From positions 1 through 33,025 of the forward strand of contig CANGOX010000032.1 in assembly GCA_947455605.1 (NCBI GenBank): a DNA stretch of 33,025 nt, in the 5' to 3' direction. Of the stretch, positions 1-8,326 are shown piece after piece. Source of the DNA: Chitinophagaceae bacterium (lineage in GTDB: Bacteria > Bacteroidota > Bacteroidia > Chitinophagales > Chitinophagaceae). The stretch's first letter is position 1; the number at the start of each line of letters is the position of its first letter. The notes under the pieces were generated by a model. That model worked only from the letters and a program-made list of their open reading frames with translations. It did no database searches and was not told where the DNA came from. The position numbers and the translations under genes are program-made.

Positions 1-523
1 CAGGACCCGGTCTTCCGGTACGGGCTATATAAAATGCTTTGGCTAATACAGCGGGGATCTCGGTTGCATCGGTAACCTGATAGTTCCATTTGGTAACCGG
101 GGTAGTAATATTTACCACATCTGTTTCCTGAAATGCATCGGTTCCCAACAAATGCGCAAACACCTGACCGGTAATAGCCACCAATGGCGTACTATCGATC
201 ATTGCATCGGCCAAACCTGTTACCAGATTGGTTGCACCCGGACCACTTGTGGCAAACACCACACCCACTCTTCCGGATGTACGGGCAAAACCCTGGGCTG
301 CATGTATACCACCCTGCTCGTGGCGTACGAGTATATGTTTCAGTTTATCGTTATAATCATACAAAGCATCATAGATCGGCATAATGGCACCACCCGGGTA
401 ACCAAATACCGTTTCTACACCTTCCGCTATCAATGCCTCAAGAACAGCCTGTGACCCTGAAAGAGAGATCGTCTCCTTCGCAGCCTCTGCAACTTTTTCC
501 TTAGTCAGATCAATAGTTTCCAT
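1..523 (-). CDS. ilvB: Acetolactate synthase large subunit, N-terminal part (cut by window edge)
   Basis: Thiamine-diphosphate enzyme that condenses two pyruvates (or pyruvate and 2-oxobutyrate) in the first common step of valine, leucine and isoleucine synthesis. Only the first 174 residues are inside the window; the 3' part runs off the left edge. Visible are the TPP-enzyme N-terminal domain with [14 protein letters not shown] (residues 41-54), the catalytic glutamate in VRHEQGG (E69) and [17 protein letters not shown] (91-107), all standard for IlvB. The ATG at 523 starts [10 protein letters not shown] and follows the ilvD stop by 35 bases of AT-rich DNA, so it is co-transcribed with ilvD and ilvE. 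The small regulatory subunit and ilvC would be expected beyond the left edge, but this cannot be seen. Confidence 0.95.
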   Translation of the reverse strand, partial: METIDLTKEKVAEAAKETISLSGSQAVLEALIAEGVETVFGYPGGAIMPIYDALYDYNDKLKHILVRHEQGGIHAAQGFARTSGRVGVVFATSGPGATNLVTGLADAMIDSTPLVAITGQVFAHLLGTDAFQETDVVNITTPVTKWNYQVTDATEIPAVLAKAFYIARTGRPGP

Positions 524-558
524 AGCCTAATTTTTAATTCTTAATGATTAATTTCTAA

Positions 559-2244
559 TTACGCCTCATCGGTAACGCATCCCTGAGATGCATCTTTTAC
601 CTGCTGCGCATATTTGAACAGGATCCCTTTTGTTGCTTTCAATGCCGGTTGCTTCCAACTGGCTTTGCGTTTAGCAATTTCTTCTTCAGAAACTTTCAGT
701 GTCATCGTTTTGCTGGCCACACTCAGTTCTATGATATCGTCATCTTTTACAAAAGCGATCAAGCCGCCTAAATAAGCTTCAGGGGTAATATGGCCTACCA
801 CAAAACCATGTGTACCACCACTGAATCTTCCATCAGTAATCAGTGCAACGCTTTTCCCTAATCCTGCACCAATAATGGCTGAAGTGGGTTTCAACATCTC
901 CGGCATACCCGGTGCACCTTTCGGGCCTACCTGCCTGATAACGACCACATCTCCTTTTTTTATTTTACCCGAATTGATTCCGGCGATCAATTCCTGCTCT
1001 CCATCAAATACCCTTGCAGGACCTTCAAATCTGTCGCCTTCTTTGCCGCTGATCTTGGCAACGCTGCCGCCTTCTGCAAGATTGCCATATAAGATCTGTA
1101 AATGTCCGGTTGCTTTTACCGGTGTTTCAATTGGCAGGATAATCTTCTGTTTCTCAAAATCGAGATCAGGAAACCCTTCCGCATTTTCTGAAACAGTTTT
1201 ACCGGTTACCGTTAAACAATCGCCATGCAATAATCCTTTACTCAATAAATATTTCATCACCGCAGGTACGCCACCGTATTGGTGCAGGTCCTGCATTAAG
1301 TATTTTCCACTGGGTTTAAAATCTGCCAGCACCGGAACCCTGTCGCTAATGGCCTGAAAATCATCCTGTGTCAATTCCACATCCACACTCTTCGCCATTG
1401 CGATCAAATGCAATACGGCATTGGTGCTTCCACCCATGATCATCACCATCGTGATCGCATTCTCAAATGCTTTACGCGTCATGATATCTTTGGGCTTGAT
1501 ATCTTTTTCCAGTAATAGTCTGATTGCCTTTCCTGCTTCCCTGCACTCTTTTTGTTTCTCTTCACTCAAAGCGGGGTTGGAAGATGAATAAGGTAAACTC
1601 ATTCCCAATGCTTCTATAGCAGAAGCCATCGTATTGGCTGTATACATACCGCCACAGGCACCGGCTCCCGGACAGGCATGCTGTATAATTCCTTTAAAAT
1701 CTGCTTCACTTAATTGGCCGGCCAGTTTTTGTCCGAGCGCTTCAAATGCAGAAACAATATTCAGATCCTGTCCCTGGTAATGACCCGGTGCAATGGTTCC
1801 ACCATATACCATGATCGCCGGTCTGTTCAAACGCCCCATGGCCATGATAGAGCCCGGCATATTTTTATCACAACCCGGCAAAGCAATAACTGCATCATAA
1901 TATTGTGCACCACAAACCGCTTCGATCGAATCGGCAATAATATCGCGACTTACCAGGGAATAACGCATACCATCCGTTCCATTACTCATCCCATCACTCA
2001 CACCAATGGTGTGAAAGGTCAATCCTACCAGATCGTTTTCCCAAACACCTTTTTTCACGATCTGAGCCAGTTCATTCAGGTGCATGTTACAGGTGTTACC
2101 ATCGTAACCCATGCTTGCCACACCCACTTGCGCTTTCTTCAGATCTTCATCAGTTAGGCCTATCCCGTATAACATTGCCTGTGCGGCGGGTTGCGTAACA
2201 TCCTGGGTTAGTGTTTTGCTGTATTTGTTTATTTCGTTTGCCAT
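559..2244 (-). CDS. ilvD: Dihydroxy-acid dehydratase
   Basis: Dehydrates 2,3-dihydroxy-isovalerate and 2,3-dihydroxy-3-methylvalerate to the 2-oxo acids that IlvE aminates. From the ATG at 2244 ([10 protein letters not shown]) the protein is 561 residues, the usual family length; the open frame extends to a GTG at 2292, but that adds a 16-residue tail outside the family. Three cysteines that can ligate a [2Fe-2S] cluster are visible: C52 ([11 protein letters not shown]), C125 (GCDKNMPG) and C197 ([15 protein letters not shown]). The Mg-binding region [17 protein letters not shown] is at 81-97. It is the second gene of ilvE-ilvD-ilvB. The 139-base gap to ilvE holds two short hairpins and no terminator, so expression should depend on the attenuated promoter upstream of ilvE. 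Confidence 0.96.
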   Translation of the reverse strand: MANEINKYSKTLTQDVTQPAAQAMLYGIGLTDEDLKKAQVGVASMGYDGNTCNMHLNELAQIVKKGVWENDLVGLTFHTIGVSDGMSNGTDGMRYSLVSRDIIADSIEAVCGAQYYDAVIALPGCDKNMPGSIMAMGRLNRPAIMVYGGTIAPGHYQGQDLNIVSAFEALGQKLAGQLSEADFKGIIQHACPGAGACGGMYTANTMASAIEALGMSLPYSSSNPALSEEKQKECREAGKAIRLLLEKDIKPKDIMTRKAFENAITMVMIMGGSTNAVLHLIAMAKSVDVELTQDDFQAISDRVPVLADFKPSGKYLMQDLHQYGGVPAVMKYLLSKGLLHGDCLTVTGKTVSENAEGFPDLDFEKQKIILPIETPVKATGHLQILYGNLAEGGSVAKISGKEGDRFEGPARVFDGEQELIAGINSGKIKKGDVVVIRQVGPKGAPGMPEMLKPTSAIIGAGLGKSVALITDGRFSGGTHGFVVGHITPEAYLGGLIAFVKDDDIIELSVASKTMTLKVSEEEIAKRKASWKQPALKATKGILFKYAQQVKDASQGCVTDEA

Positions 2245-2308
2245 TTTCTGTTTTATCCGCTTTATATCTTTTATCAACCAGGGTTGTGTCACTCACTTGT
2301 ACTTTCAG

Positions 2309-2375
2309 TTCACCATTCAACTTTTTTAATGGTCAATGGTGAATTGTGAATACATTCATTGCACATTCACAATTC
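2309..2375. repeat. Two nested word-repeat hairpins between ilvE and ilvD
   Basis: The gap contains reiterated words of the type ATTCAC/AATGGTGAA. TTCACCATT (2309-2317) pairs perfectly with AATGGTGAA (2335-2343), and GAATTGTGAAT (2341-2351) pairs perfectly with ATTCACAATTC (2365-2375). The two stems share bases 2341-2343, so they partly compete. No U-tract follows, so this looks like an intra-operon spacer or processing element, not a terminator. Confidence 0.6.
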
Positions 2376-2383
2376 ATCATTCA

Positions 2384-3295
2384 CTATTCCACTCCAATAA
2401 TCTCGTTCACCAATTCTCTTTTATTTTCAACAATTAAATTCTTATAGGCATCCTGCACCAGTTTACTTACAGAATCATTCCATGAAAGTTTAAAAGGCTG
2501 ATCGTCTAATGATTGAAATCCGATCACTTCTGCAGCTGTGCCACAGAAAAAAGCAGCGTCTGCACCATAGATCTCGTCTTTTGTAAAGGCTTTTTCTTTT
2601 ACCGGAATATTTAACTCATCACATAATTCCAAAACCGTGGCACGTGTAATGCCGGGAAGGATATTACCTAATGAGGGTGTAAATAGTTTGCCATCTTTTT
2701 CATAAAAGAAATTAGCACCAGGACCTTCTGCCACATTGCCGTTCATATCCATCAATAAAGCTTCATCGTATCCTTTTCCCTTTGCTTCCTGACTTGCCAG
2801 AATCGAATTCACATAATGGCCGGCAGCTTTTGCGTGTATCTTAAAACCTTTGGGGTTGGGTCGTTCAAATGAAGAACTCATTACACGCAGTAATTTATCG
2901 CCCAGAAAAGCGCCCATTTCCCAAACCTCTATAAAAATCAAGGATTCAGTATTCAGGTTAAAACTCATGTTGGCCGGCGCATATACTACGGGGCGGATAT
3001 AAGCATCCTGTAATTGATTTCTTTTTAATACTTCATACGTGGCATCGATCAGTTCTTGTGCAGACCAGGTGTAGGGCAGGTTTAAAGATTCAGCCGATAC
3101 TTTCAAACGCTCAAAATGTTCTACCGGCTTGAAGATCCGGGTTTCTCCTTTTACCGTTTTATAGGAACGGATCCCTTCAAACACAGAATAGCCGTAGTGC
3201 AGCGATTGGCTGTACAGGTCCATCTTTGCCTCCGATGCTTTTACAAAAGCGCCGTTTAGATACAATACCGTGTTTTCGTTGTAATAGCTTGCCAT
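2384..3295 (-). CDS. ilvE: Branched-chain amino acid aminotransferase
   Basis: PLP-dependent fold-type IV aminotransferase that makes valine, leucine and isoleucine from their 2-oxo acids with glutamate. The 303 residues match the family length. The PLP lysine is K156 in IHAKAAGHYVNS, followed by the class IV signature region around EALLMDMNGNVAEGPGANFF and by LPGITRATVLEL and FFCGTAAEV, the phosphate and cofactor loops. The ATG at 3295 lies 40 bases downstream of the attenuator terminator, making ilvE the first structural gene of ilvE-ilvD-ilvB. Gene order and the leader together indicate that this transaminase is induced when Val/Ile charging falls. D-amino acid transaminase and ADC lyase are the other class IV options, but the BCAT-like sequence and context make IlvE clear. 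Confidence 0.96.
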   Translation of the reverse strand: MASYYNENTVLYLNGAFVKASEAKMDLYSQSLHYGYSVFEGIRSYKTVKGETRIFKPVEHFERLKVSAESLNLPYTWSAQELIDATYEVLKRNQLQDAYIRPVVYAPANMSFNLNTESLIFIEVWEMGAFLGDKLLRVMSSSFERPNPKGFKIHAKAAGHYVNSILASQEAKGKGYDEALLMDMNGNVAEGPGANFFYEKDGKLFTPSLGNILPGITRATVLELCDELNIPVKEKAFTKDEIYGADAAFFCGTAAEVIGFQSLDDQPFKLSWNDSVSKLVQDAYKNLIVENKRELVNEIIGVE

Positions 3296-3335
3296 ATATT
3301 TTGTTTTAGTTCATTGTTGCAGGGTTTACAAAAGA

Positions 3336-3363
3336 AAACCCCGCCTTTTGGGAGGCGGGGTTT
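3336..3363 (-). terminator. ilv attenuator: rho-independent terminator in the leader
   Basis: On the minus strand AAACCCCGCC (3363-3354 complement side) pairs with GGCGGGGTTT over 10 perfect base pairs around an 8-base loop, followed at once by TTTTCTTTTG. It lies 32 bases after the leader-peptide stop and 40 bases before ilvE, not at the end of an operon. This is the position of an attenuator, not of a final terminator. Confidence 0.9.
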
Positions 3364-3404
3364 ATATGCTTAGTATTTTTTACCTGATATAAAACTCATC
3401 CTCC
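3351..3404 (-). promoter_or_regulatory. ilv antiterminator alternative to the attenuator stem
   Basis: In the transcript GGAGG (from 3404-3400, the last leader codons) can pair with CCUCC (3355-3351). Inside it GUUUUAUAU (3395-3387) can pair with AUAUAAAC (3367-3360) with one bulged U. The pairing uses up the 5' arm of the terminator, so the two structures exclude each other. A ribosome stalled on Val/Ile codons 13-24 leaves the arm free; a ribosome at the UGA (3398-3396) covers it. The pairing was read by eye, with no folding energy computed. Confidence 0.7.
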
Positions 3405-3488
3405 ATGCAGTGCAGGAATAATAATGACGATCACAATCGTAATGACTGCAACAGCTTTATAAACATTATTGATTCTGCTTTGTAACAT
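3396..3488 (-). CDS. Val/Ile-rich leader peptide of the ilv operon
   Basis: A 30-codon reading frame starting with ATG at 3488 and ending with TGA at 3396. Codons 13-24 read VAVITIVIVIII, ten Val or Ile out of twelve, followed by PALHGG. The composition and the IIIP end closely resemble the E. coli IlvL leader peptide, which also ends its Val/Ile run with IIIP. The peptide is followed by a mutually exclusive antiterminator and terminator and then by ilvE, so its translation probably senses charged tRNA-Val and tRNA-Ile. Leucine codons are few (codons 2 and 27), so the sensor appears to be mainly for Val and Ile. The peptide itself probably has no further function. It has no Shine-Dalgarno sequence, which is usual in this phylum. 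Not experimentally shown; inference from sequence. Confidence 0.88.
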   Translation of the reverse strand: MLQSRINNVYKAVAVITIVIVIIIPALHGG

Positions 3489-3504
3489 GGATGATTCGTT
3501 AAAA

Positions 3505-3535
3505 CGAAAATACACCCACCTGCTCAAAAAACAAA
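3505..3535 (-). promoter_or_regulatory. Predicted Bacteroidota promoter of the ilv leader
   Basis: On the minus strand a TTTG box (3535-3532) is followed after 19 bases by TATTTTCG (3512-3505), one mismatch from the TAnnTTTG -7 consensus of Bacteroidota. Transcription would start near 3498, about ten bases before the leader ATG. It lies between the leuB stop and the leader. No terminator follows leuB, so read-through from leu could also enter the attenuator. Confidence 0.6.
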
Positions 3536-3589
3536 GAACTATTCTTACTATTTGCTAAAACGGGCGTTTTACAAACACCTGTTCGTTTA

Positions 3590-4705
3590 TTAAATGATCG
3601 TTGACTGGTTAAGGCTGGCATTATTGCTTCGGCGTTCCCCATCGGCATTTCGTTCAATATGATCAATGATCAGATCACCCACTGCTGTGGTTGCATAATT
3701 ATTGATCGGGTCAATATCTTTGGTTACAAAACCATGAGACAAGGTCCATGCCACGGCATCGCGCACGGCTTTGGCTTCTGCGGTCAATCCAAAATGATCC
3801 AGCATCATGGCAGATGATAAAACAGAGCCTAATGGATTGGCTATATCTTTTCCTGCTGCCTGCGGATAAGACCCATGGATCGGTTCAAACAAAGCTGTTT
3901 TATTACCAACCGATGCAGAAGGTAATAAACCCAGTGAGCCACTTAATACACTGGCTTCATCACTGATGATATCGCCAAACATGTTCTCGGTCAATACCAC
4001 ATCAAACTGTGCCGGGTTAATGATGATCTGCATGGCAGCATTATCAACAAACATATAATCAACCGTAACATCGCTATACTGTGCAGCTATCTCCTGTACC
4101 ACCCTTCTCCACAAACGTGAAGTTTCGAGCACATTCGCTTTATCAACCAAAGTCAGTTTCTTTTTTCGTTTCTGTGCATATTGAAAGGCCAGATGCGATA
4201 CACGTTCAATTTCAGCGGCAGTATATGTGCAATCATCTGAAGCAGTATTTTTATCTTCGCTCAGTTCTTTCTTCCCAAAATAGATGCCACCGGTCAACTC
4301 ACGAAAGATCACAAAATCAACATGCTTCAATTGTTTGCTCTTGATAGGCGAGAGATGATGCAATGCATGATACGTACTGATCGGCCGGATATTGGCAAAC
4401 AACTGCAGTTCCTTACGCAGTTTGAGCAACCCCTGTTCGGGTCTTACTTTAGCGGTAGGGTCATTATCGTATTTAGGATGCCCGATAGCACCGAACAGAA
4501 TGGCATCTGCTGCCAAACAGGTAGCAATGGTATCATCGGGTAATGGACTGCCGGTTTTATCGATGGCATCAGCGCCCATCAGTCCGTAGCTGTATTCAAA
4601 TGAATGTCCAAACCTTTTACCGATAGCATTCAATACTTTTATGGATTGTTGTGTCACTTCCGGACCAATCCCATCACCTAAAATAACTGCGATCTTTTTT
4701 TCCAT
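3590..4705 (-). CDS. leuB: 3-isopropylmalate dehydrogenase
   Basis: NAD-dependent oxidative decarboxylation of 3-isopropylmalate to 2-oxoisocaproate, third step of leucine synthesis. Starting from the ATG at 4705 the protein is 371 residues, normal for LeuB; an in-frame GTG lies one codon earlier. Motifs include ILGDGIGPEV at the start, RELTGGIYFGKKEL, the metal and substrate segment VLTENMFGDIISDEASVLSG, and FEPIHGSYPQAAGKDIANP, which binds the adenine end of NAD. The related isocitrate and tartrate dehydrogenases are less likely given the REL-TGGIYFG signature and the leu neighbours. It is the last gene of leuA-leuC-leuD-ABC-leuB and begins 23 bases after the ABC gene stop. The 101 bases downstream carry the ilv promoter. 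Confidence 0.95.
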   Translation of the reverse strand: MEKKIAVILGDGIGPEVTQQSIKVLNAIGKRFGHSFEYSYGLMGADAIDKTGSPLPDDTIATCLAADAILFGAIGHPKYDNDPTAKVRPEQGLLKLRKELQLFANIRPISTYHALHHLSPIKSKQLKHVDFVIFRELTGGIYFGKKELSEDKNTASDDCTYTAAEIERVSHLAFQYAQKRKKKLTLVDKANVLETSRLWRRVVQEIAAQYSDVTVDYMFVDNAAMQIIINPAQFDVVLTENMFGDIISDEASVLSGSLGLLPSASVGNKTALFEPIHGSYPQAAGKDIANPLGSVLSSAMMLDHFGLTAEAKAVRDAVAWTLSHGFVTKDIDPINNYATTAVGDLIIDHIERNADGERRSNNASLNQSTII

Positions 4706-4728
4706 CACGTATCAATATTTCGTTTTTG

Positions 4729-6186
4729 TTATGCTGCAATTCTTCCTTGCGCCAGTTTTAATGTATGGGTAACACAGGAAGGTATTTCTTCTTCATAATG
4801 ACTTACATACACCAATGTTTTCTGCATCTGCACACAGATCTCATTAATGAGTGCGATAAATCTGGTTGCCACTGCTGTATCCAGACCCTGGCAGGGTTCG
4901 TCAAGGATCAGCATTGGTGGGTTTTTTACCAATGCCCTTGCCAATAATACCAAACGCTGTTCGCCATTGGATAATTGTGCAAAGAATTTTTTAGAAAGAT
5001 GACCAATCTGTAAAAGCGACACCCATGGATCAACCATTACTTTTTGCGATGCAGATAATTGTCTGAATAAGCCGATGGTATCAAACAATCCGGATGCCAC
5101 TACTTCATAGCAGGAAGCAGACGAATCAAAATAATGATGCAGTTCGGGCGATACATAGCCGATCTTCTGTTTAATATCCCAGATGCTTTCGCCAGATCCT
5201 TTTTTTCTGTCGAACAGATAGATCTCATTGGCAAACGCCTGCGGGTTATCGCCATTTACCAAACTTAATAGTGTTGATTTACCGGAACCATTATGGCCAG
5301 ACACATTCCAGCACTCACCTTTTTTTACTTCCCAGTTAATATTATCAAGAATGCAACGGTTGTTATAATTCACGCTTACATTCACCATTTTTATGGCAAT
5401 GGAAAAATCAGGATAGTTATATGCAGGCTTAACAGATTGAAGCAGTCCGTTGAAATGAATAAGCTCTTCAGAAACAGTAGCCATCACATCCTTACCTGCT
5501 TCAAAAGATCTTCTTTCCATTACAGCCGTTAACCCACCCTCTTTCAAAAGGGCAACATGTGTGATACATTTCGGAATATCCGTTGCAGATGTAACCAGTA
5601 AAAGATTCACACCTGTATCTGCCAATTTATCCAGGATTGAATTCAGCATTTTTCTTGCAGAAACATCCAGACCTGTATACGGGTTATCCAATAAAAGCCA
5701 CTCTGCATTTTTCAGGATAACTTTGGCCAACTGAAATCTTTTGTGTTCACCGTTCGACAATTGTATTAAACGGGTATTTTGTATATGGGAAATGCCAAGT
5801 AACAAAAGTGTTTCTTTCATTACGGTATGTTCAGCACCTGTTTCATTCAATGCATCCTGCACAGTTATAGCATCTTCCGAATCGTTGGAATTAAAACGCT
5901 GCTGGTAATAAAATGAGTTGAGGTTGGAAAGATTCTTAAACTGGTGTTGCTGAGCAATTATCTCAATATTTGGCTTACCGCCCTTTTCTGTTTTGAAAAC
6001 AATTGTTCCTTTACTGAAATGATTTCCGATCAGTGTTTTGATCAAAGAAGTCTTGCCGCTACCCGATGGTCCGATCACGGCCAGTTGTTCCCCTTTATTT
6101 ACCGTAAAACACACATCCTGTAACACAGCTTTTCCTGAAAGCTTTACCGTGAGGTCTTTTACATATAAGAGAGGGAATGTTTCCAT
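4729..6186 (-). CDS. Tandem ABC ATPase, ModF-like, inside the leu operon
   Basis: Soluble protein of 485 residues with two ABC ATPase domains and no membrane segment. Domain 1: Walker A GPSGSGKT (39-46), signature LSNGE (143-147), Walker B LLLD (164-167) followed by N168, where the catalytic glutamate normally is; no clear switch histidine. Domain 2: Walker A GHNGSGKS (297-304), signature LSNGEQR (405-411), Walker B LILDEP (426-431) and switch histidine in VYVSHYEEE. Domain 1 therefore looks able to bind ATP but poor at hydrolysing it. The layout and the VSPEL segment in place of a Q-loop resemble E. coli ModF/PhrA, whose role is unclear. The ATG at 6186 is preferred; the frame opens earlier only with a TTG that would overlap leuD. 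It sits 16 bases after leuD and 23 before leuB, so it is co-transcribed with leucine synthesis genes. No permease is nearby. Function unknown. Confidence 0.85.
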   Translation of the reverse strand: METFPLLYVKDLTVKLSGKAVLQDVCFTVNKGEQLAVIGPSGSGKTSLIKTLIGNHFSKGTIVFKTEKGGKPNIEIIAQQHQFKNLSNLNSFYYQQRFNSNDSEDAITVQDALNETGAEHTVMKETLLLLGISHIQNTRLIQLSNGEHKRFQLAKVILKNAEWLLLDNPYTGLDVSARKMLNSILDKLADTGVNLLLVTSATDIPKCITHVALLKEGGLTAVMERRSFEAGKDVMATVSEELIHFNGLLQSVKPAYNYPDFSIAIKMVNVSVNYNNRCILDNINWEVKKGECWNVSGHNGSGKSTLLSLVNGDNPQAFANEIYLFDRKKGSGESIWDIKQKIGYVSPELHHYFDSSASCYEVVASGLFDTIGLFRQLSASQKVMVDPWVSLLQIGHLSKKFFAQLSNGEQRLVLLARALVKNPPMLILDEPCQGLDTAVATRFIALINEICVQMQKTLVYVSHYEEEIPSCVTHTLKLAQGRIAA

Positions 6187-6202
6187 AATCTTACAGAGAA
6201 GC

Positions 6203-6787
6203 TTATACCTGCTTCTCCTCATAGGCTTCAATGGCCTGTTTGTTTGCGATGAGATAATCTATATCGTCGTAGCCGTTTAAGAGGCAGGTTTTCTTATACG
6301 TGTTGATCTCAAATGTTTCCTGTAAACCGCTTGCATCAAGGGTGATGGTTTGTTTGTCAATATCAATACTGATCGTAGCCTCATTACCCAAAGCAAAGAT
6401 CTTCGCTAAAAACTCATCACTCACTTTTACCGGAACCACACCATTATTCAATGCATTATTCTTAAAAATATCTGCAAAAAAACTGGAAACCACTGCTTTA
6501 AACCCATAATCCTGTAAAGCCCATGCTGCATGTTCTCTGGAAGAACCGCAACCAAAATTCTTTCCTGCCACCAGTATCTCTCCGCTGAATTGTGATTGAT
6601 TCAAAACAAAATCAGCTTTCGGTTTTGTTTCATCATTATTCTCATAACGCCAGTCGCGAAAAAGATTCTTTCCAAAACCATCCCTCGTTGTTGCTTTTAA
6701 AAAGCGCGCAGGAATGATCTGGTCTGTATCCACGTTTTCCATTTCCAGTGGAACGAATCTGCTATGTATTTTCTGAAGTGGTATCAT
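6203..6787 (-). CDS. leuD: 3-isopropylmalate dehydratase small subunit
   Basis: Small subunit of isopropylmalate isomerase, which with LeuC converts 2- to 3-isopropylmalate. The 194 residues match the LeuD class found with two-subunit enzymes. Seen are [15 protein letters not shown] (17-31), typical of the swivelling domain, and [15 protein letters not shown] (77-91), the substrate-recognition loop. The start [15 protein letters not shown] fits the family N-terminus. leuC lies upstream across a 69-base gap with a word-repeat hairpin, and the ABC ATPase gene starts 16 bases downstream. Confidence 0.96.
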   Translation of the reverse strand: MIPLQKIHSRFVPLEMENVDTDQIIPARFLKATTRDGFGKNLFRDWRYENNDETKPKADFVLNQSQFSGEILVAGKNFGCGSSREHAAWALQDYGFKAVVSSFFADIFKNNALNNGVVPVKVSDEFLAKIFALGNEATISIDIDKQTITLDASGLQETFEINTYKKTCLLNGYDDIDYLIANKQAIEAYEEKQV

Positions 6788-6809
6788 TTATTATGCTTAA
6801 CGCCTAACA

Positions 6810-6844
6810 CTTAACGCCTAACGCGTTTTGCGTTATGCGTTAAG
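6810..6844. repeat. TTAACGC word-repeat hairpin between leuC and leuD
   Basis: CTTAACGCCTAACGC (6810-6824) pairs with GCGTTATGCGTTAAG (6830-6844) with one mismatch in 15 around a 5-base loop. Further copies of the word TTAACGCCTAAC lie just left of it (6796-6809). It sits inside the operon. On the minus strand a weak CTTTC-type pyrimidine stretch lies on the upstream side only, so it is not a typical terminator. Confidence 0.65.
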
Positions 6845-6856
6845 CGTTTAGCTTTC

Positions 6857-8257
6857 TTAAATTAGTTCTCTTACATCCGTAACAACCCCCGTAATCGCTG
6901 CAGCTGCGGCAGTTAACGGACTTGCCAATAATGTTCTCGCACCGGCACCCTGTCTTCCTTCAAAATTCCGGTTACTGGTACTGATGCAATATTCACCAGC
7001 AGGAATTTTATCTTCATTCATTCCTAAACAGGCACTACATCCGGCCTGGCGTATTTCAAAACCGGCTTCTTTAAATATTTTGTCGAGGCCTTCTGCGGTT
7101 GCCTGTCTGGCCACCTGTTGCGAACCGGGAACGATCATTACCTGAACGTTCTCATTCTTTTTTCTTCCTTTCACCAAAGATGCCACCAGGCGCAAGTCTT
7201 CAATACGTGAGTTGGTGCAGCTGCCTATGAATACATGCTGTACAGGCATTCCTAACAAAGATTTGCCCGATTCCAGTCCCATATATTTCAATGCCTTGAT
7301 AATATTATTTCTTTCTCCTTCATCAGGAATGGTATCGGTAACCGGAATATGCCCGTTGATGGCAATACCCAATCCCGGATTGGTACCATAGGTGATCATC
7401 GGTTGAATATCGGATGCATTGATGTTGATCTCATGATCAAACACTGCATCAGCATCGGTATACAATTCTTTCCACTCGGCTACTTTCTTTTCCCATAGTC
7501 CATTGCCAGGTGCAAACTGGCGGCCTTTCATATATGCAAATGTGGTTTCATCCGGCGCGATCATTCCGCCACGGGCACCCATTTCAATACTCATATTACA
7601 GATGGTCATCCTTGCTTCCATTGACAATGAACGGATAGCAGAACCCGCGTATTCCACAAAATAGCCGGTAGCACCACTGGCGGTGATCTGTGCAATGATG
7701 TAAAGGATAATATCTTTTGACAGAACCCCATTGTGTAATTCGCCTTCAATATTGATGCGCATTACTTTGGGTTTGGTCTGTAATAAACACTGCGAGGCAA
7801 ATACCATTTCTACTTCACTGGTTCCAATACCAAACGCAACAGCGCCAAAGGCGCCGTGCGTAGAAGTATGGCTATCGCCGCAAACAATCGTCATCCCTGG
7901 TTGTGTAACACCCAGCTCGGGCCCAATTACATGTACGATCCCCTGGAAGGGATGGCCCAATCCGTACAATTCGATATGGTGTTTCTTACAATTTTCAATG
8001 AGTTGCTGCACCTGTAACCTCGACAGTTCATCCTTAATAGGCAGGTGCTGGTTAATGGTAGGCACATTGTGATCTGCCGTTGCCACCACCTGCTGTGGAC
8101 GAAATACTTTCAATCCTCTTTTTTCAATACCGTTAAATGCCTGCGGACTGGTTACTTCATGAATGAAGTGTTTATCGATGTACAAAACCGATGGACCATC
8201 TTCAATTTTTTGTACGGTGTGTTTGTCCCAGATCTTATCAAATAATGTCTTTGCCAT
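6857..8257 (-). CDS. leuC: 3-isopropylmalate dehydratase large subunit
   Basis: Aconitase-type [4Fe-4S] subunit of isopropylmalate isomerase. The 466 residues match the bacterial LeuC length. The three cluster ligands are visible as C347 (FIGSCTNSR) and C407/C410 (GCSACLGMN). The N-terminal start [13 protein letters not shown] is typical, and [15 protein letters not shown] (126-140) and [12 protein letters not shown] are conserved active-site segments. The upstream gap to leuA (69 bases) carries a perfect 10-base-pair hairpin, and the downstream gap to leuD another. The matched cysteine numbering and the adjoining leuD make other aconitase-family roles, such as homoaconitase or methylcitrate dehydratase, unlikely. 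Confidence 0.97.
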   Translation of the reverse strand: MAKTLFDKIWDKHTVQKIEDGPSVLYIDKHFIHEVTSPQAFNGIEKRGLKVFRPQQVVATADHNVPTINQHLPIKDELSRLQVQQLIENCKKHHIELYGLGHPFQGIVHVIGPELGVTQPGMTIVCGDSHTSTHGAFGAVAFGIGTSEVEMVFASQCLLQTKPKVMRINIEGELHNGVLSKDIILYIIAQITASGATGYFVEYAGSAIRSLSMEARMTICNMSIEMGARGGMIAPDETTFAYMKGRQFAPGNGLWEKKVAEWKELYTDADAVFDHEININASDIQPMITYGTNPGLGIAINGHIPVTDTIPDEGERNNIIKALKYMGLESGKSLLGMPVQHVFIGSCTNSRIEDLRLVASLVKGRKKNENVQVMIVPGSQQVARQATAEGLDKIFKEAGFEIRQAGCSACLGMNEDKIPAGEYCISTSNRNFEGRQGAGARTLLASPLTAAAAAITGVVTDVRELI

Positions 8258-8270
8258 ATAATGTTAATAA

Positions 8271-8294
8271 AGCGTGGTGTAGAAACACCACGCT
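8271..8294. repeat. Perfect intercistronic hairpin between leuA and leuC
   Basis: AGCGTGGTGT (8271-8280) and ACACCACGCT (8285-8294) form a perfect 10-base-pair stem with a 4-base loop. On the minus strand it is followed by TTTATTAAC, so it could act as a weak terminator or stability element 14 bases before the leuC ATG. It might set the leuA to leuC ratio. Confidence 0.7.
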
Positions 8295-8326
8295 ACTCAA
8301 ACTAAAACTATACTGATGAGAAAATC

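Noticed and set aside
875..1357. 160-codon plus-strand frame opposite ilvD
   Set aside because: It lies wholly inside a strongly conserved gene on the other strand and its product has a composition typical of antisense shadows.
2245..2292. Longer N-terminus for IlvD from a GTG at 2292
   Set aside because: The extra 16 residues are outside the family, and the ATG at 2244 gives the usual 561-residue protein.
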